DNA from: Pengzhenrongella sp031582905
GTDB lineage: Bacteria > Actinomycetota > Actinomycetes > Actinomycetales > Cellulomonadaceae
Direction: 5' to 3'
Length of the DNA stretch: 64,000 nt
NCBI RefSeq assembly: GCF_031582905.1
Contig: NZ_CP133990.1
Coordinates: forward strand, 62,001 to 126,000
A program made the translations under genes and the position numbers. Positions 1 to 11,087 of the stretch are shown piece after piece. The notes below the pieces were generated by a model that ran no database searches, was not told the origin of the DNA, and saw only the letters and a list, made by a program, of their open reading frames with translations. Numbering within the stretch: the stretch's first letter is position 1; each line of letters opens with the position of its first letter.

Positions 1-2
1 AC

Positions 3-434
3 CCCGAGCGCCGCCTTGTCATGGTGGTCGTCGTCGCGGTCGTCGTCGGGATCGCCTGGGCCGGGCTGCTGCTGCCCGCCGACCCCTTGCCGCTCGGGAC
101 GCTCGCCGCCTTCATGACCGTGATCGGCGTGGGTGGGCCCGTCTCGCTCGTCGGGCTCGACATCGCTCGTGCGCACAACCCCCGGGAGCGGCTGGGGACG
201 GCGACCGGCCTCGCGAACGCCGGTGCCTTCCTCGGCGCGCTGCTCATGATGATGGGCGTCGGGGTCGTGCTGGACGCCCGCGGCGGCGGCGCCGGTGTCG
301 CGTACCCGCTGGCGGATTACCGCGTCGCACTGCTGAGCGCGGGTGCGGTGTGGGTGGTCGGGATGGTCGGCCTCGCGGTCGCGGCCCTGCGGCTGCGACG
401 CCGACCCGCCGACGACGCGAGGCAGGCTCGGTAG
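3..434 (+). CDS. MFS transporter, C-terminal part (cut by window edge)
   Basis: The frame is open from the first bases of the window, so this is the 3' end of a longer gene. The visible 144 residues hold about four hydrophobic helices and a short basic tail (LRLRRR), as at the C-terminus of a major facilitator superfamily permease. The segment ARAHNPRERLGTATGLANAG resembles the cytoplasmic loop and following helix of nitrate/sugar-type MFS proteins. Substrate cannot be read from this end. Family call is moderately sure; no regulation is visible. Confidence 0.65.
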   Translation, partial: PERRLVMVVVVAVVVGIAWAGLLLPADPLPLGTLAAFMTVIGVGGPVSLVGLDIARAHNPRERLGTATGLANAGAFLGALLMMMGVGVVLDARGGGAGVAYPLADYRVALLSAGAVWVVGMVGLAVAALRLRRRPADDARQAR

Positions 435-607
435 CGGCCGACGCGCGACGCCCCACCGACGCGCGACCGACGCGCGACCGACGCGCGAACGACGCGCACC
501 GCGAGCGCGGGGTCACGGCTCGGCCAACACTCGGCATCAGCTCGGGTCGATCCGTTGCCCCCGGGGTGCACCGGAGCAGCGTGGGGTGCCTACCGAGGAG
601 GTGCACC

Positions 608-1167
608 ATGCGCCGCCGACTCCTGGCGTTGCTGTGCTCGCTGTCCCTGATCGCAGGCCTCAACCTGCTCGTCGCGCCGGCTGCGTCGGCGCATCCCTTC
701 TGCGGCCAGGTGTGGGGGTCGCACGCACGGTCGGTGGGCTCCTGTCCGACGGTCAGCTCGTGAACGTCCGCGCCGGACGGCACGCCTGCTTCGAACGTCT
801 CGTCCTGGACATCGACGCTCCCCTGACGGGGTGGTCGGTGCGGTACGTCGACCAGCTCACGCAGTCCGGGTCCGGGTTCGTCGTGCCGGTCGCCGGTGGT
901 GCGCGGCTCGAGGTCGTCGCTCGCGTCGGGGTGATCCCGACCGACAGCTTCTTCGTCGGGCCGGGGCGTCTGATCGACACGTCGTCCTACCGGACCTTCC
1001 GCGACGTCGCCTGGGTGGGCAGCTTCGAGGGCGTCACCACGGTCGGGCTGGGGGTCCGGGCTCACCTGCCCTTCCGGGCGTTCGTCCTGGCCGGGCCGGG
1101 GGACGGTTCGCGCCTGGTGGTCGATGTGGGGCACCGGTGGTGCGCCCCGGGCCACTCGCGCTGCTGA
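608..1167 (+). CDS. Secreted AMIN-like domain protein (frame broken once)
   Basis: The ATG at 608 follows a GAGG ribosome site. The first 28 residues are a clean signal peptide (MRRRLLALL...PAASA), so the product is exported. The mature part has the small actinobacterial AMIN-like domain pattern: an early CGQVWG, then RAGRHACFERLVLDID, then a beta-rich region ending VVDVGHRWC. The frame breaks after the signal region; one extra G in the G5 run at 714-718 joins both parts into 186 residues (WGVARTVGGLL...). Function is unknown; AMIN domains often sit in envelope proteins. The break is probably a sequencing loss. Confidence 0.7.
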
Positions 1168-1240
1168 GGGTCCGGGCGGCTCACGGTCCGACGAGGGAGT
1201 GTCACCGGTCCGCTGGTGACCCTCCTCGTCGTCGTGCCCG

Positions 1241-1288
1241 GGTGCCGTGCCGGACGCCGTGCCGGGTGCCGTGCTGGACGCCGTGCCG
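1241..1288 (+). repeat. 24-bp tandem duplication
   Basis: Two adjacent 24-base copies (1241-1264 and 1265-1288) differ at one base. They lie between the AMIN-like gene and the next MFS gene, with a partial third copy after them. No coding role is visible. Confidence 0.75.
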
Positions 1289-1364
1289 GACGCCGAGTGC
1301 GACCCGACGCGGGCGACGGCATGATCGATCGCACCCAGACCCGGGCTCGACGTGAGGATGCGGA

Positions 1365-2654
1365 GTGCAGCGACCCGTGACGGCCGGACCCGGACCGGAC
1401 CCGGCGACGAGGGCGCCCGAAGCCGTTCTGCCCGGCGCACCCACCGACGACGCGCGCTCGTGGCCGCGCGTCATGGTCGACCGCACGTTCGGGCGCTACC
1501 TGCTCGGCAACGTGCTGACGATGCTCGGGATCTGGGTCTTCAACATCGTCGCCGTCGTCGTCGCCTACGAGGCGACCGGGTCCGCGCTGGTCGCGGGCAC
1601 GGTCACCGCCGCCCAGTTCGTGCCGCACATCCTGCTGAGCATCCCGGCCGGCGCCGCGGCCGACCGGTGGAGCCGCCGCACCCAGGCCGCCGTCGGGCAC
1701 GCGATCGCCGCGTGCGGGTCGGGCGGGCTCGCGGTGTGGTCCGCGACCTCCGAGCTCGACGACGGCGCCGCGGTGCCGCTGGTCCTCGCGTCGGTGGTCG
1801 TGGGGGTCGGCACGAGCATCGCCGGGCCCGCGATGCTCGCGATGGTCCCGGCGCTCGTGCGGCCCGGCGAGCTGCCGACGGCCGTCACGCTCGGGATGGC
1901 GCCGCTGCCCATCGGTCGCGCGGTGGGGCCCGTGCTCGGCACGGCGATCGCCGTCGCCACCCAGCCCGCCGTCGCGTTCGCGCTGACCTCCGCGCTGAGC
2001 GTGGCGTTCGTCGTGCTCGTCCTGACCCTGCACCCCCGGCCCACGCCGCGCCCCGCCGAAGACGGCACCCCCCGCCTCGGCGTCTGGGCGTACCTGCGCG
2101 AGAACCGCCCGCTCGTCGTGCTGCTGCTGTGCGTCGCCGCGGTCGGCGCCGGGACGGACCCGCCCATCACCCTGGCGCCCGTCGTCTCCGCCTCGCTCAC
2201 CGGGGGCACCGGGCTCGCCGGGCCGGTCGCGACCGCGTTCGGGGTGGGGGCCGGGCTCGGGTTCGCCCTCATCCCGGTCGCCCGCCGCGCGCTGGGTCTG
2301 CGCCGGTACGGGTACGCTGGGCTCCTCGTCATGGCGCTGGGCAGCGCGGTCGCGACGATCCCCACCGTCCCGGCCGCCGTCGTCGGCTTCGCGGTCTCCG
2401 GGGCCGGGCTCACCCTGACGATGACCGGGCTGAGCGCGACGCTCCAGGCGTCGCTGCCCGAGGCCGTCCGCGGTCGCATGATGGCGCTGTGGTCGGTCGC
2501 GTTCGTCGGCACCCGGCCGCTGGCCGCCGTCGGGAACGGGCTGGTCGCCGACCACCTGTCCCCGCAGGCGGCCCTGCTCGGCATGGCGCTCCTGGGCGCG
2601 GTCGCCGCCGGGTTCGGGCTCACGCGGGGTGCGGGGTCCCGTCGGGCGCCCTGA
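1365..2654 (+). CDS. MFS exporter, EntS-like
   Basis: This 429-residue integral membrane protein has about 12 hydrophobic segments after a 35-residue polar N-terminus. The MFS loop motif between helices 2 and 3 is seen as AGAAADRWSRR. The overall pattern (start of helix 1 at RYLLGNVLTMLG, paired half-repeats) fits the MFS_3/EntS group, which exports siderophores and drugs. The start is taken as GTG 1365 with GAGGATGCGGAG just upstream; a later start near MVDRTFGRYL is possible. It stands alone, and a strong terminator follows at 2713-2745. The substrate is unknown. Confidence 0.8.
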   Translation: MQRPVTAGPGPDPATRAPEAVLPGAPTDDARSWPRVMVDRTFGRYLLGNVLTMLGIWVFNIVAVVVAYEATGSALVAGTVTAAQFVPHILLSIPAGAAADRWSRRTQAAVGHAIAACGSGGLAVWSATSELDDGAAVPLVLASVVVGVGTSIAGPAMLAMVPALVRPGELPTAVTLGMAPLPIGRAVGPVLGTAIAVATQPAVAFALTSALSVAFVVLVLTLHPRPTPRPAEDGTPRLGVWAYLRENRPLVVLLLCVAAVGAGTDPPITLAPVVSASLTGGTGLAGPVATAFGVGAGLGFALIPVARRALGLRRYGYAGLLVMALGSAVATIPTVPAAVVGFAVSGAGLTLTMTGLSATLQASLPEAVRGRMMALWSVAFVGTRPLAAVGNGLVADHLSPQAALLGMALLGAVAAGFGLTRGAGSRRAP

Positions 2655-2712
2655 CGTCGCCCACCCGTGCAGTCCCCGACGCCGCCTCTCGGACGGCGCC
2701 CCGGACGCCGCA

Positions 2713-2745
2713 GTGGCGGCGCCGGACGATGTCCGGCGCCGCCAC
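2713..2745. terminator. Bidirectional hairpin terminator
   Basis: A perfect 15-bp stem (GTGGCGGCGCCGGAC and its complement) with a three-base loop lies between two converging genes. There is no T-run, as is common in very GC-rich actinomycetes. Confidence 0.8.
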
Positions 2746-2780
2746 GTCTGCTTCCGCCAGCGGGCGGAGTCCGCTGTCGA

Positions 2781-5700
2781 TCAGGCGGTGCGACCACCTC
2801 GCCGGCGTGCCAGGACCAGAGCCGCAGCGCCGGTGAGCACGAGCAGCGCGCTCAGGCCCACGAGCGGCCCGGCGGTCGAGCCCGTGCGGGCGAGCGCGGT
2901 CGGACGGGCCGGACCGCTCGGCGCCGGTGCGGTGGTCGCCGGTGCGGTCGGCGCCGTGAGCACCGGGCCGACCGGTCCCGCGGGTGCGGTGACCGGCGCC
3001 GCCGGCGCCGGCGCCTCGGGGACCGCCGCGACCGTCACCGGGATCTCGGCGACGCGCTCGGAGGTGCCGCCGATCGCCCGGACGGTGTGCTGACCCAGCT
3101 CGGTGCCGGCGGGCAGCGCCGCGACCTCGAGCGTGGCGCGGCCGTCGTCGTCCGCGACCGCGGTGCCCAGGATGACGGGCTCGGAGTACAGGACGAACAC
3201 GACCGTCTCGCCGGGCACGAACCCGTCGGCGGTGATCGACACCGGCGCGGCCGGCGCGAGCGTCTGGGACGACACGGTCACCTGCACGTCACCCCCGCTG
3301 GCCGTCGCCGGGCGCGGCGGGATGCCGGCCACGGTGAGCCGCACGGAGTGCTCGCTCGCGGTGTAGCGGTCGTCGCCGGCGTACCGGACGACGAGCGTGT
3401 GGTCACCCGCGGGCAGCGCCCGGTCGAGGCGCACGGGGTGCGCTCGCCGGTCACCGTGGCGGACCCGACGCCCTGGCCGTCGAGCTGCACGGTGAGCGCG
3501 CCGCCGGTCGGCACCGCTGCGGTGCCGCCGTCGATCCGCACGTCGAGCACCGCCGGCGTGCCCACCGTGGTGGTGGCGTCGGGGACGACCAGCGTCGTCG
3601 TCGACGGCACGACCGTGACGTCCACGCGCTGCTCGGCCGGGAGGTAGTGGGCGTCGCCCGGGAAGGACGCGGTGACCGTGTACGTCCCCGGTGCCCACGG
3701 CATGGCGCCGTCCGGTGCGACGACGACGCCGCCGGTCGCCGTGAGCGTCGCGGTTCCCGGCTGGGCGGCACCCGCGTGCGGGACCCCGTCGTCCGTGCGA
3801 CCACCGACGACGCCGCACCGTAGGACCAGGTGCTGTCGCCGCGGACCTCGAGCAGGACCGCGGCCGGCGCCTTGGTGACGACGACGGGCAGCAGCTCGCT
3901 GGTGCGGGCCCGGTAGGACGTGTCACCCGAGTACACCGCGGTGACCGCGTAGGCCCCGGGGGCCAGCAGTGACAGGTCTGCCGTGAGCTGGTCGGATCCC
4001 ACGTCCAGCCCGGTGCCGAGCGGCTCGGACGTGCCGTCGGTGCGCTGCACCCGGAACGTCAGCGAACCGGTCGGGGTGTCGGCGCCCTCGACGCCGGGCA
4101 CGGCGCCGGTGACGACCGCCGGGGAGCCGTAGGCCCAGGTGGCCGGCCCCGAGACGGTCACACCGGCGTCGCCGGTCCGCACGTGCACGGTGGCGTCGGC
4201 CTTCGCCTCGGTGTAGCGCGTGGTCCCGAGGTAGCGCACCCGCGCATCGAGGTCACCCGCGGTGGTGGTCGGCACGGGGACGGTCACGGTGCCGTCCTCG
4301 CCCAGGTCGAGCGTGCGGGCCTCCCCGCCGACCGTGACGACGACCTGGCCCTCGGTGACCGGCGTGGTGGTGCCGTCGCGCACGACCCGGACGGTCGCGG
4401 TGGCCGGTGCACCGAGCAGGACATGCCCGTCGCCGGGGACCTCGACCTGCACGGCCGTGGTGATGGCGTCCACGGTGACTGGCCGGTCCTCGCTGCGCGA
4501 GGTCCGGTAGAGGGCGTCACCCGCGTACGTCGCGGTGATCGTGTGGTCGCCCGGCTCGAGCGACCCGAGGTCCAGGGTCGCCGCCCCGGCGGCGTCCACG
4601 GCGACCGGCTGCGCCGGTCGCCCGTCGACCGTGAAGGTCACGGCGCCGGACGGCACCGCCGTGCCGGACTTCGGGGTGACCGTGGCGGTCACGTGCGCGG
4701 GGTGCTCCCACGTCCACCGGTCCGGCCCGGACAGCGTGACGGACGTGGCGGCGGGCGTGACCTCGACCGACGCGGTGCCGGTCGCCGGCAGGTAGAAGGC
4801 GCTACCGGGGTAGGTCGCGGTCACGGTGTAGCGGCCGGGAGCCCAGTCCATGGCCCCGTCCGGGGCGATCCGGTCGCCGCCGTCGACGGTGAGCGTCGCG
4901 TCCCCCAGCTGGGCGAGGTGGCGGCCGGCGGGACCGGTGACCCGTGCCGACACGGTGGAGTGCGCGCCGTACACCCAGGCCTCCGGGCCGTCGACGACGG
5001 CCTCGACCGACACCGGGGCGCGCTCGACGACGACCTCGATCGGTGCGGTCGTCACCGGGACGTAGGTCGAGTCACCTGCGTAGGTGGCCGTCACCGTGTA
5101 GGTCCCCGGGGCGAGCCGGCTCAGGTCGGTGCCCGCCTGACCGTCCTCGAGCGGACCGTCGCCGTGCGGCATGCCGTCCACGTGGAAGGTCACGGTGCCG
5201 GTGGGCGCGTCGGCACCCGGCAGCCCGGCAGCCGTCGCCGTGAAGCTCGCGGGGGAGCCGTAGGCCCACGTGGTCGGTCCGGTGAGCCGGACCGCCGCGT
5301 CGCCCGCGGCGACGGACACGCGTCCCGTGCCCGCGCTGCCGATGTGCGTCCGGGTGCCGAGGTACTCGGCGTGCAGGACGACGTCGCCGACGCGGCTGGT
5401 CGGGACCTCGACGGTCACGGTGCCGTCGGCGCCGACCTCACGCATGACGTCGAACACGCCGAGGCGGCTGTCCGTCCGGAGGCGGACGGTGCCGGAGGTG
5501 ATCGGCGTGCCGGTGCCGGTCCGGGTGACGGACACGGTGGCGGTGGTCGAGGTGCCGACCGTCGTGCTCGCCGTCGGCGTGGTCGTCAGCGTCGTGGTGG
5601 TGGGCACCATGCCGACGACGACGTGCTGCGGCGTGATGGAGGTCGAGCCGGCCTGGAGCGCGCTGCCCGAGTAGGTCGCGACGACGTCGTGCGCACCGGG

Positions 5701-7759
5701 GTCGAGCGCGTCGAGGGAGAGGGACGCCAGCCCGTCGACCAGCGGCACCGGCGGCTGCGCGATGCCGTCGACGACGAACGTCACCGACCCCGAACGCGGG
5801 GCCGGGCCGGTACGCGCCTGGACCAGGGCGTGGACCTGGCCCTCGTCGCCGTATGTCAGGAAGCCGGTTCCGGACAGGACCGTGTCCGTCTCGGCGTGCG
5901 TGACCTCGAAGGTGAGCTCGGCCGTGGCGGCCGCGTAGTGGTCGTCGCCGGGGTAGTGCGCGGTCACGGTGTGGTTGCCGGGCTTCCAGTCGCGCGTGTC
6001 GACGTGGGGCTGCGGGTCGCCGCCGTCGACCGTGTAGGTGACGGTGCCCGTGGGGTCGTGCCCGGTGACGTGGCCGATGCCGAAGAGGTTCGCGGTGATC
6101 GGTGCCGCCTCCCCGTAGGCGCGGGTGGTGCGGCCGTCGTGCACGACGATCTCGAGCGACGGCGTCGCCCTGGCGACCTCGACGACGACGGGCTCGGTCT
6201 GGGTCGGGACGTAGCTCGCGTCGCCGGAGTAGCGGACGGCGACCTCGTGGCGGCCGGGCGCGAGCCGGTACAGGTCGATCGGCAGGGTGGGTATGCCCGC
6301 GTGGAGGAACGCGGCGTGTCCCCAGGGGGCACCGTCGACGAGCGCCTCGACGATGCCGGTGGGCGCGTCGGCGTCGGGCACGCCCTTCAGGTGGGCGGAG
6401 AAGCCCGCGCTGTCGCCGTAGGCCCAGGCCGTGGGGCCCTCGAGGTCGATCGTCGGGGTGGCGGGCTGCACCGCGAGGGTGGAGCCGGTGTGGCTGGCCG
6501 TCCACTCGCCGCGACCGAGGTACTCGGCCTGCACGGACAGGTCCCCGGCGGTGCCACCGCGCAGCTCCCAGCGCGCGGTGCCGTCCGGCCCCAGGGGCAC
6601 GACGACGCTGTGCAGCGACGTGGTGAACCGGACGTCGCCGCCCGTGACGGGTGACCCGTCGTCCTGGCGGACGACGGTCGCGACGGCCGTGGTCGGTGCG
6701 CCGAGGAGCGGCGCCCCGTCGAGGAACGAGACGGTGGTGCTGGTGGGGAAGGCGGTGACCTCGACGACGAACGGCGCGTACTGCTCGACGGGGGCGTGGG
6801 TCTTGTCACCCAGGTACACCGCGGTGACGTGGTACGTCTGCGCGGGCAGGCCGCTGAGGTCGAGCGTCGCGACGCCGTGCGCGTCGAGCTCCGCGTGCAC
6901 CGAGGTGTGGCCACCGCTCAGGGGCTCGAGGTCGAAGAGGACGGTGCCGACCGGCGCAGGCAGGTCGGCGTGCGCGCCGCGGTGCGCGACCGTGGCCTGG
7001 ACAGACGCGGGACGGCCCTGGGGGTGGTCGACGGGCCGGTCAGCGTCAGCGTGCTCTCGGCGCGCGAGACGTCGAGCCGCGCGGGGACGGACTCGGACGC
7101 CGCCAGGCGACCCGGCACACCCGGGAACGTCGCGACGACGTCGCCGCCCCACGCGGAGCCGGGGAGCTCGCAGGTACCGGACCACGTGTCGACCGACAGG
7201 GGCACGAGGGTCGCCTCGCATGCCGTGGCGGACCCGAGCGAGACCATGACGGGCGGCACGACGACATCCGACGGGACGTGCCCGCCGTGCGTGGTCACCG
7301 TGGCGGTCGCGGTGACGGGCTGGCCCGGGAGCACGCGGGAGGGGTGAGCGCGAGCTCTGTCGTCGTCTCGGTGACGGAGGCGACGTGGAAGGTGAAGGTC
7401 GCGTCAGGCGCCGAGTACAGGTGATCGTCCCCGGCGCACCAGACGGTGACGGGCTCGGTGGAGTCAGCCCGGTACTCCGCCTCGAAGGTGTCGGAGCCGG
7501 TAGGTCGGCCCCAGTCGCCCCAGCTCCAGCCTCCGATGTTTGACCAGTGCGTTCCCGCGGGGCAGGACCATGTCACTGAGGTGGGTTGGCCGGGAGCCGC
7601 CGGCATCGGCGACTGCTGGAAGTTCGTCGGTCCGGCCGGCATGGCCGACCCGGGCGCGGCGAGCGCCGTCATGCCGGCCAGCGCGACCGCGAGGCTCACT
7701 CCGGCGGCCGCGGCGCGGCGGAGCCGGCGCGGCAGAGGGATCGAGGATGCGGCGTGCAT
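2781..7759 (-). CDS. Large Ig-repeat surface protein with LARTG sorting signal (four frame breaks)
   Basis: After repair this is about 1,660 residues. The start at 7759 (MHAASSIPLP) has a GAAGGA site and a signal peptide ending near GSAMPA. It is followed by at least 13 bacterial Ig-like modules of roughly 90-100 residues, each carrying a YxGDxxY-type strand (YSGDASYVPT, YAGDSTYVPV, YPGDDHYAAA), as in Big_3_5 repeats. The C-terminus has a Pro/Ala/Thr-rich wall spacer, LARTG, a hydrophobic helix and RRRGGRTA. This is the LAxTG-type signal used by class E sortases, so the protein is probably wall-linked and may act in adhesion. The frame breaks at G/C runs 7341-7344, 7020-7024, 3784-3787 and 3435-3438; one added base at each restores the repeat pattern. 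No sortase gene lies in the window. Confidence 0.85.
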
Positions 7760-7987
7760 CGGGGGATGTCCTTCGGGCGGTGGGAGCGCGCCGCCGGGGC
7801 CCGGGGCGCGGCGGAAGGCACCCGTCTGGCTGTCACGCACCCGTGCGCACACGCTCGTCCGTCTTCCGCGTCGGACAGATCGGCGGTCGACCGGCCGATG
7901 TGACGACTTCCCGCGCTGCGCGGGTGACCGGTTGCGCGATTTCGTGCATGATCTCGGGGCGCGCCGCGGGCCGCCAGGCGTCAGAGT

Positions 7988-9387
7988 GTGCCCGTGACCG
8001 ACACCTACGACGTCCTCGTCCTCGGGGCCGGCCCCGCCGGCACCTCCGCCGCGCTGCGCGCCGCCGAGCTCGGCGCCCGCGTCGCCGTCGCCGAGGAGCG
8101 ACGGACCGGCGGCACCTGCGTCAACACCGGGTGCGTGCCCACCCGGGTGCTGGCGAAGACCGCGCGCCTCGTGCGCGAGGTCCGCACCGCCGGCATGTAC
8201 GGGATCACGGTCGCCGCACCGACCGTCGACTGGCCGACGACGGTCGCCCGCGTCCGCGCCACGGTGGATCGCGTGCTCGAGGCGAAGTCCGACCCCGGGC
8301 GGCTCGAGGCCGCCGGGGTCGACCTGCTGCTCGAGGGTCGCGCGCGCTTCGTCGGCCCGCACGAGGTCGAGCTCACCGGGACGGGTCGCCGGGTGCGGGC
8401 GGACTCGGTGATCCTGTGTGTCGGCGGGCACTCCCGCCGGCTCCCGGTCCCCGGTGCGGAGCTCGCGACCCTGCCGGAGCACGTGCTCGACCTGCCCGAC
8501 CGGCCCCGCCGGGTCGCGATCATCGGTGCCGGCAACACCGGCGCCCAGCTCGTGACCATCCTCAACGCGTTCGGCAGCGACGTCACGCTGCTCGAGGTCG
8601 CCCCGCGCATCCTCATCTCCGCCGACGCCGCCGTGTCCGCCGACGTCGCCGGTGCCTTCACCGACCAGGGTGTGCGGGTGCTCACCTCGGTGGAGACCGT
8701 GGTGTCACTCGCCCGGGCCGACGACGGCGCCATCGACCTCACCTGGCGAGTGGACGGCGCGGAGGAGACCGCGCGGTTCGACGCGGTCATCATGGCGGCC
8801 GGCTGGCCCGCGTCGGTGGAGGGGCTGGGCCTGGAGGCGGCCGGCGTGACCGTCGAGCGCGGGCGGATCCCGGTCGACGAGTACCTGCGCACCGACGTCG
8901 GGCACATCTTCGCCGCGGGCGACGCGAACGGGCAGGCGATGCTCGTGCAGGCCGCGCACTTCGAGGCGGAGGCCGCGGCACGCAACGCGGTGCTCGGCGC
9001 GACCCAGCGCAGCCCGCACCACCTGCTCCCGTCCGGCGGGTTCACCGACCCCGACTACGCCGGCGTCGGGCTCACCGAGGAGCAGGCGCGCGAGCGTGAC
9101 CGCGACTGCCTCGTCGCGCACGTGCGGTACGACTCCATCGAGCGCCCGATCATCGACGACCGGCCCCGGGGTTCCTCAAGCTCGTCGCCGACCGTCGTCG
9201 CGAGCTCCTGCTCGGGGCGCACGCGGTCGGGGAGAACGCCGTCGAGGTCATCCAGGCGGTCACGACCGCGATGGCGGCCGGGATCGACGTCGCGACGCTC
9301 GCCCGCGTCGAGTTCGCCTACCCCACCTACAGCGCCGTCATCGGCGTCGCGGCCCGGCAGCTGCTCGCGCAGCCGGCGTCGCAGTGA
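7988..9387 (+). CDS. FAD-dependent pyridine nucleotide-disulfide oxidoreductase (one frame break)
   Basis: The 466-residue product has an FAD-binding GAGPAG near residue 13, a redox-active pair in TCVNTGCVPT near 45-52, an NAD-binding GAGNTG near 180, the second FAD motif IFAAGDANGQ near 305, and a C-terminal dimerisation domain. This is the lipoamide dehydrogenase/mercuric reductase/glutathione reductase fold. The C-terminal interface lacks the usual HPT motif and has AYPTYS, so it is likely a related oxidoreductase rather than true lipoamide dehydrogenase. The frame breaks at CCCCGGGG (9163-9171); one added G gives RPRGFLKLVADRR. GTG 7988 or GTG 7994 could be the start. Confidence 0.82.
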
Positions 9388-9430
9388 CGCCGGCCGCGCG
9401 AGCCGCCGCTGGTCGGTCCGGCGGTGCGGG

Positions 9431-10786
9431 TCAGCCTTCGTAGCCGGCGATGACGTCCAGCGTGGCCTGCGCGGCCTGCTCCGGTGTCATCGACCCGAAC
9501 AGGACCTCGCTGCCGATGCGGCCGACCTCGGCGTCGAACGTCGCCGCGCTGCTCGGGGTGACCTGCGGCGGGTCGACGACCTCCTCCTGCATGGTCGAGG
9601 CGAAGTCGAGAGCCATCACGCCGGTGGGTGACAGCTGGGGCCGGATGACCTCCTGGATCGCCGGGATGCCGGGGACCCCGCGCTCGACCCCGAGCACCAG
9701 GGCGGCCTCCTCGTCGTTCAGCATGAAGTCGACGAGTGCGGCCGCCTCCGCCGGGTGCTCCGTCGTGGAGGCGATCGACCAGTACATCGACGCCTTGTTG
9801 ACCATCTGCGGCTCGCCGGGCTCGACCGACGGGAGCCGCAGGAGCTGCAGCTCGGTGCCGCTCGCGTCGACGAACGCCTGGATCTGGGTGTGGAACTGCA
9901 GGTGGAACGCCGAGGTGTTCGTGCCGAACGGGCTCTGCTCGATCGAGGTGACGATGGTCTCGGTCTGCAGCGACGGCTGCGGGGTCGCGCCCGTCTCCTC
10001 CATGCGCTTGGCCAGCGCGTAGAACTCGGTGAGCGTCTCCTCGCTCACGGGCTCCTCGCCCTCGCGCGGGAACACCTGCTCGCCGTTCTGCCGGGCGTAG
10101 GCGGCCACCTCGGCCGAGTCCATCCCGAAGAAGTCCATCCCGGTGATGCCCTCGTCGCCGAGCGCCTCCGTCACCTGCGCCGACATCTCGACGAAGTCGT
10201 CCCAGGTCCAGGTCGTGTCGTCCGGCATCTCCAGGCCGGCGCGCTCGAGGATGGTCGGGTTGACGCCCACGGAGTAGATCGCGATGCCGACCGGTGCGCC
10301 GACGATCGTGCCGTCCACCTCGCCGGTGAGCAGCACCTCGGGCTCGATCGTGCTGACGTCGAGCGCGTCGGGCTGGGACTCCAGGTCCAGCAGCGACCCC
10401 TGCGTGCCGTAGGCGTTGATCTGGCTCTCGTCCATCTGGACGACGTCCGGCATGTCGCCGGCCGCGGCCCCGGTGGCGAGCTTGTCCCAGTAGCCGTCCC
10501 ACGTGCTCCACTCGGGGACGACCGTGACCCCGGGGTTCTCGGCCTCGAACATGTCGATCACCTCCTCGGTGATCTCGGCGCGGGCGTCCGCGCCCCACCA
10601 CGTGAAGCGGAGCTCGACGTCCCCGCCGGCGGCGGCCGGGTCGTCGTCGGTGGCGGTGCCCGGGTCCTCGCCCTGGCCGCAGGCCGTCAGGACGAGGGAG
10701 CCCGCGGCGACGAGGGTCACCGTGGTGACGAGCGGCCGATGCGGGCGGCCGGAGCGGGATCGGGTGACGGGGCGGGGGATGCGCAT
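9431..10786 (-). CDS. Carbohydrate ABC transporter substrate-binding lipoprotein (orphan)
   Basis: This 451-residue extracellular binding protein of the family 1/MalE-like type has a basic N-terminus, a hydrophobic stretch and the lipobox LTAC (Cys 36), so it is lipid-anchored outside the membrane. The conserved start of the ligand fold is seen in LRFTWWGADARAEITEEVID and MPDVVQMDE. No permease or ATPase gene lies beside it. It must either work with a transporter encoded elsewhere or be a leftover of one. Neighbours on both sides are unrelated. The ligand is probably an oligosaccharide, but this is not shown by the sequence. Confidence 0.85.
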   Translation of the reverse strand: MRIPRPVTRSRSGRPHRPLVTTVTLVAAGSLVLTACGQGEDPGTATDDDPAAAGGDVELRFTWWGADARAEITEEVIDMFEAENPGVTVVPEWSTWDGYWDKLATGAAAGDMPDVVQMDESQINAYGTQGSLLDLESQPDALDVSTIEPEVLLTGEVDGTIVGAPVGIAIYSVGVNPTILERAGLEMPDDTTWTWDDFVEMSAQVTEALGDEGITGMDFFGMDSAEVAAYARQNGEQVFPREGEEPVSEETLTEFYALAKRMEETGATPQPSLQTETIVTSIEQSPFGTNTSAFHLQFHTQIQAFVDASGTELQLLRLPSVEPGEPQMVNKASMYWSIASTTEHPAEAAALVDFMLNDEEAALVLGVERGVPGIPAIQEVIRPQLSPTGVMALDFASTMQEEVVDPPQVTPSSAATFDAEVGRIGSEVLFGSMTPEQAAQATLDVIAGYEG

Positions 10787-11004
10787 GGTGTCTCCTCGGG
10801 GTGGACAGCGGGCCGGAGCGGTGCGGCACCGTCCGCACCCGACGTCGTCGTCGACGCCGGTCTGTCGGGGCTCAGGTGGCGGGGTGTCTCGCCCGCCACG
10901 CGGACTCGGGTCGCCTCATCGAGGTCCCTCGTCGAGCCTCGTCTCTCTCCCCGAGCCTACGCCGGTCGCCGTCCCTCCACGCCCGCCGGAGGGGTCGCCA
11001 TGGT

Positions 11005-11042
11005 CGCCACCGCCACCGCCACCGCCACCGCCGCCGCCGCCG
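11005..11042. repeat. CCACCG/CCG simple repeat
   Basis: Short CCACCG units grade into CCG triplets within the 301-base gap (10787-11087) between the divergent binding-protein gene and DUF2993 gene. Nothing else recognisable lies in this gap. Confidence 0.6.
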
Positions 11043-11087
11043 AGCGCAGCGACGGCGCCGCTGACCCCTGAGGGCCAGACTGTCGCC

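Noticed and set aside
4183..6654. Long open frame opposite the Ig-repeat protein (over 800 codons)
   Set aside because: It is rich in Arg, Gly and His with no domain, and mirrors the repeat structure of the real gene. Very GC-rich DNA leaves antisense frames open.
2781..7759. Phase variation of the surface protein by G/C-run slippage
   Set aside because: The same one-way losses occur in recR, lysC and many enzymes, so a sequencing cause is simpler.
9388..9430. CCGCCG/CGGCGG hairpin as a terminator between the FAD enzyme and the binding protein
   Set aside because: The stem is only six bases with a ten-base loop; too weak to call.
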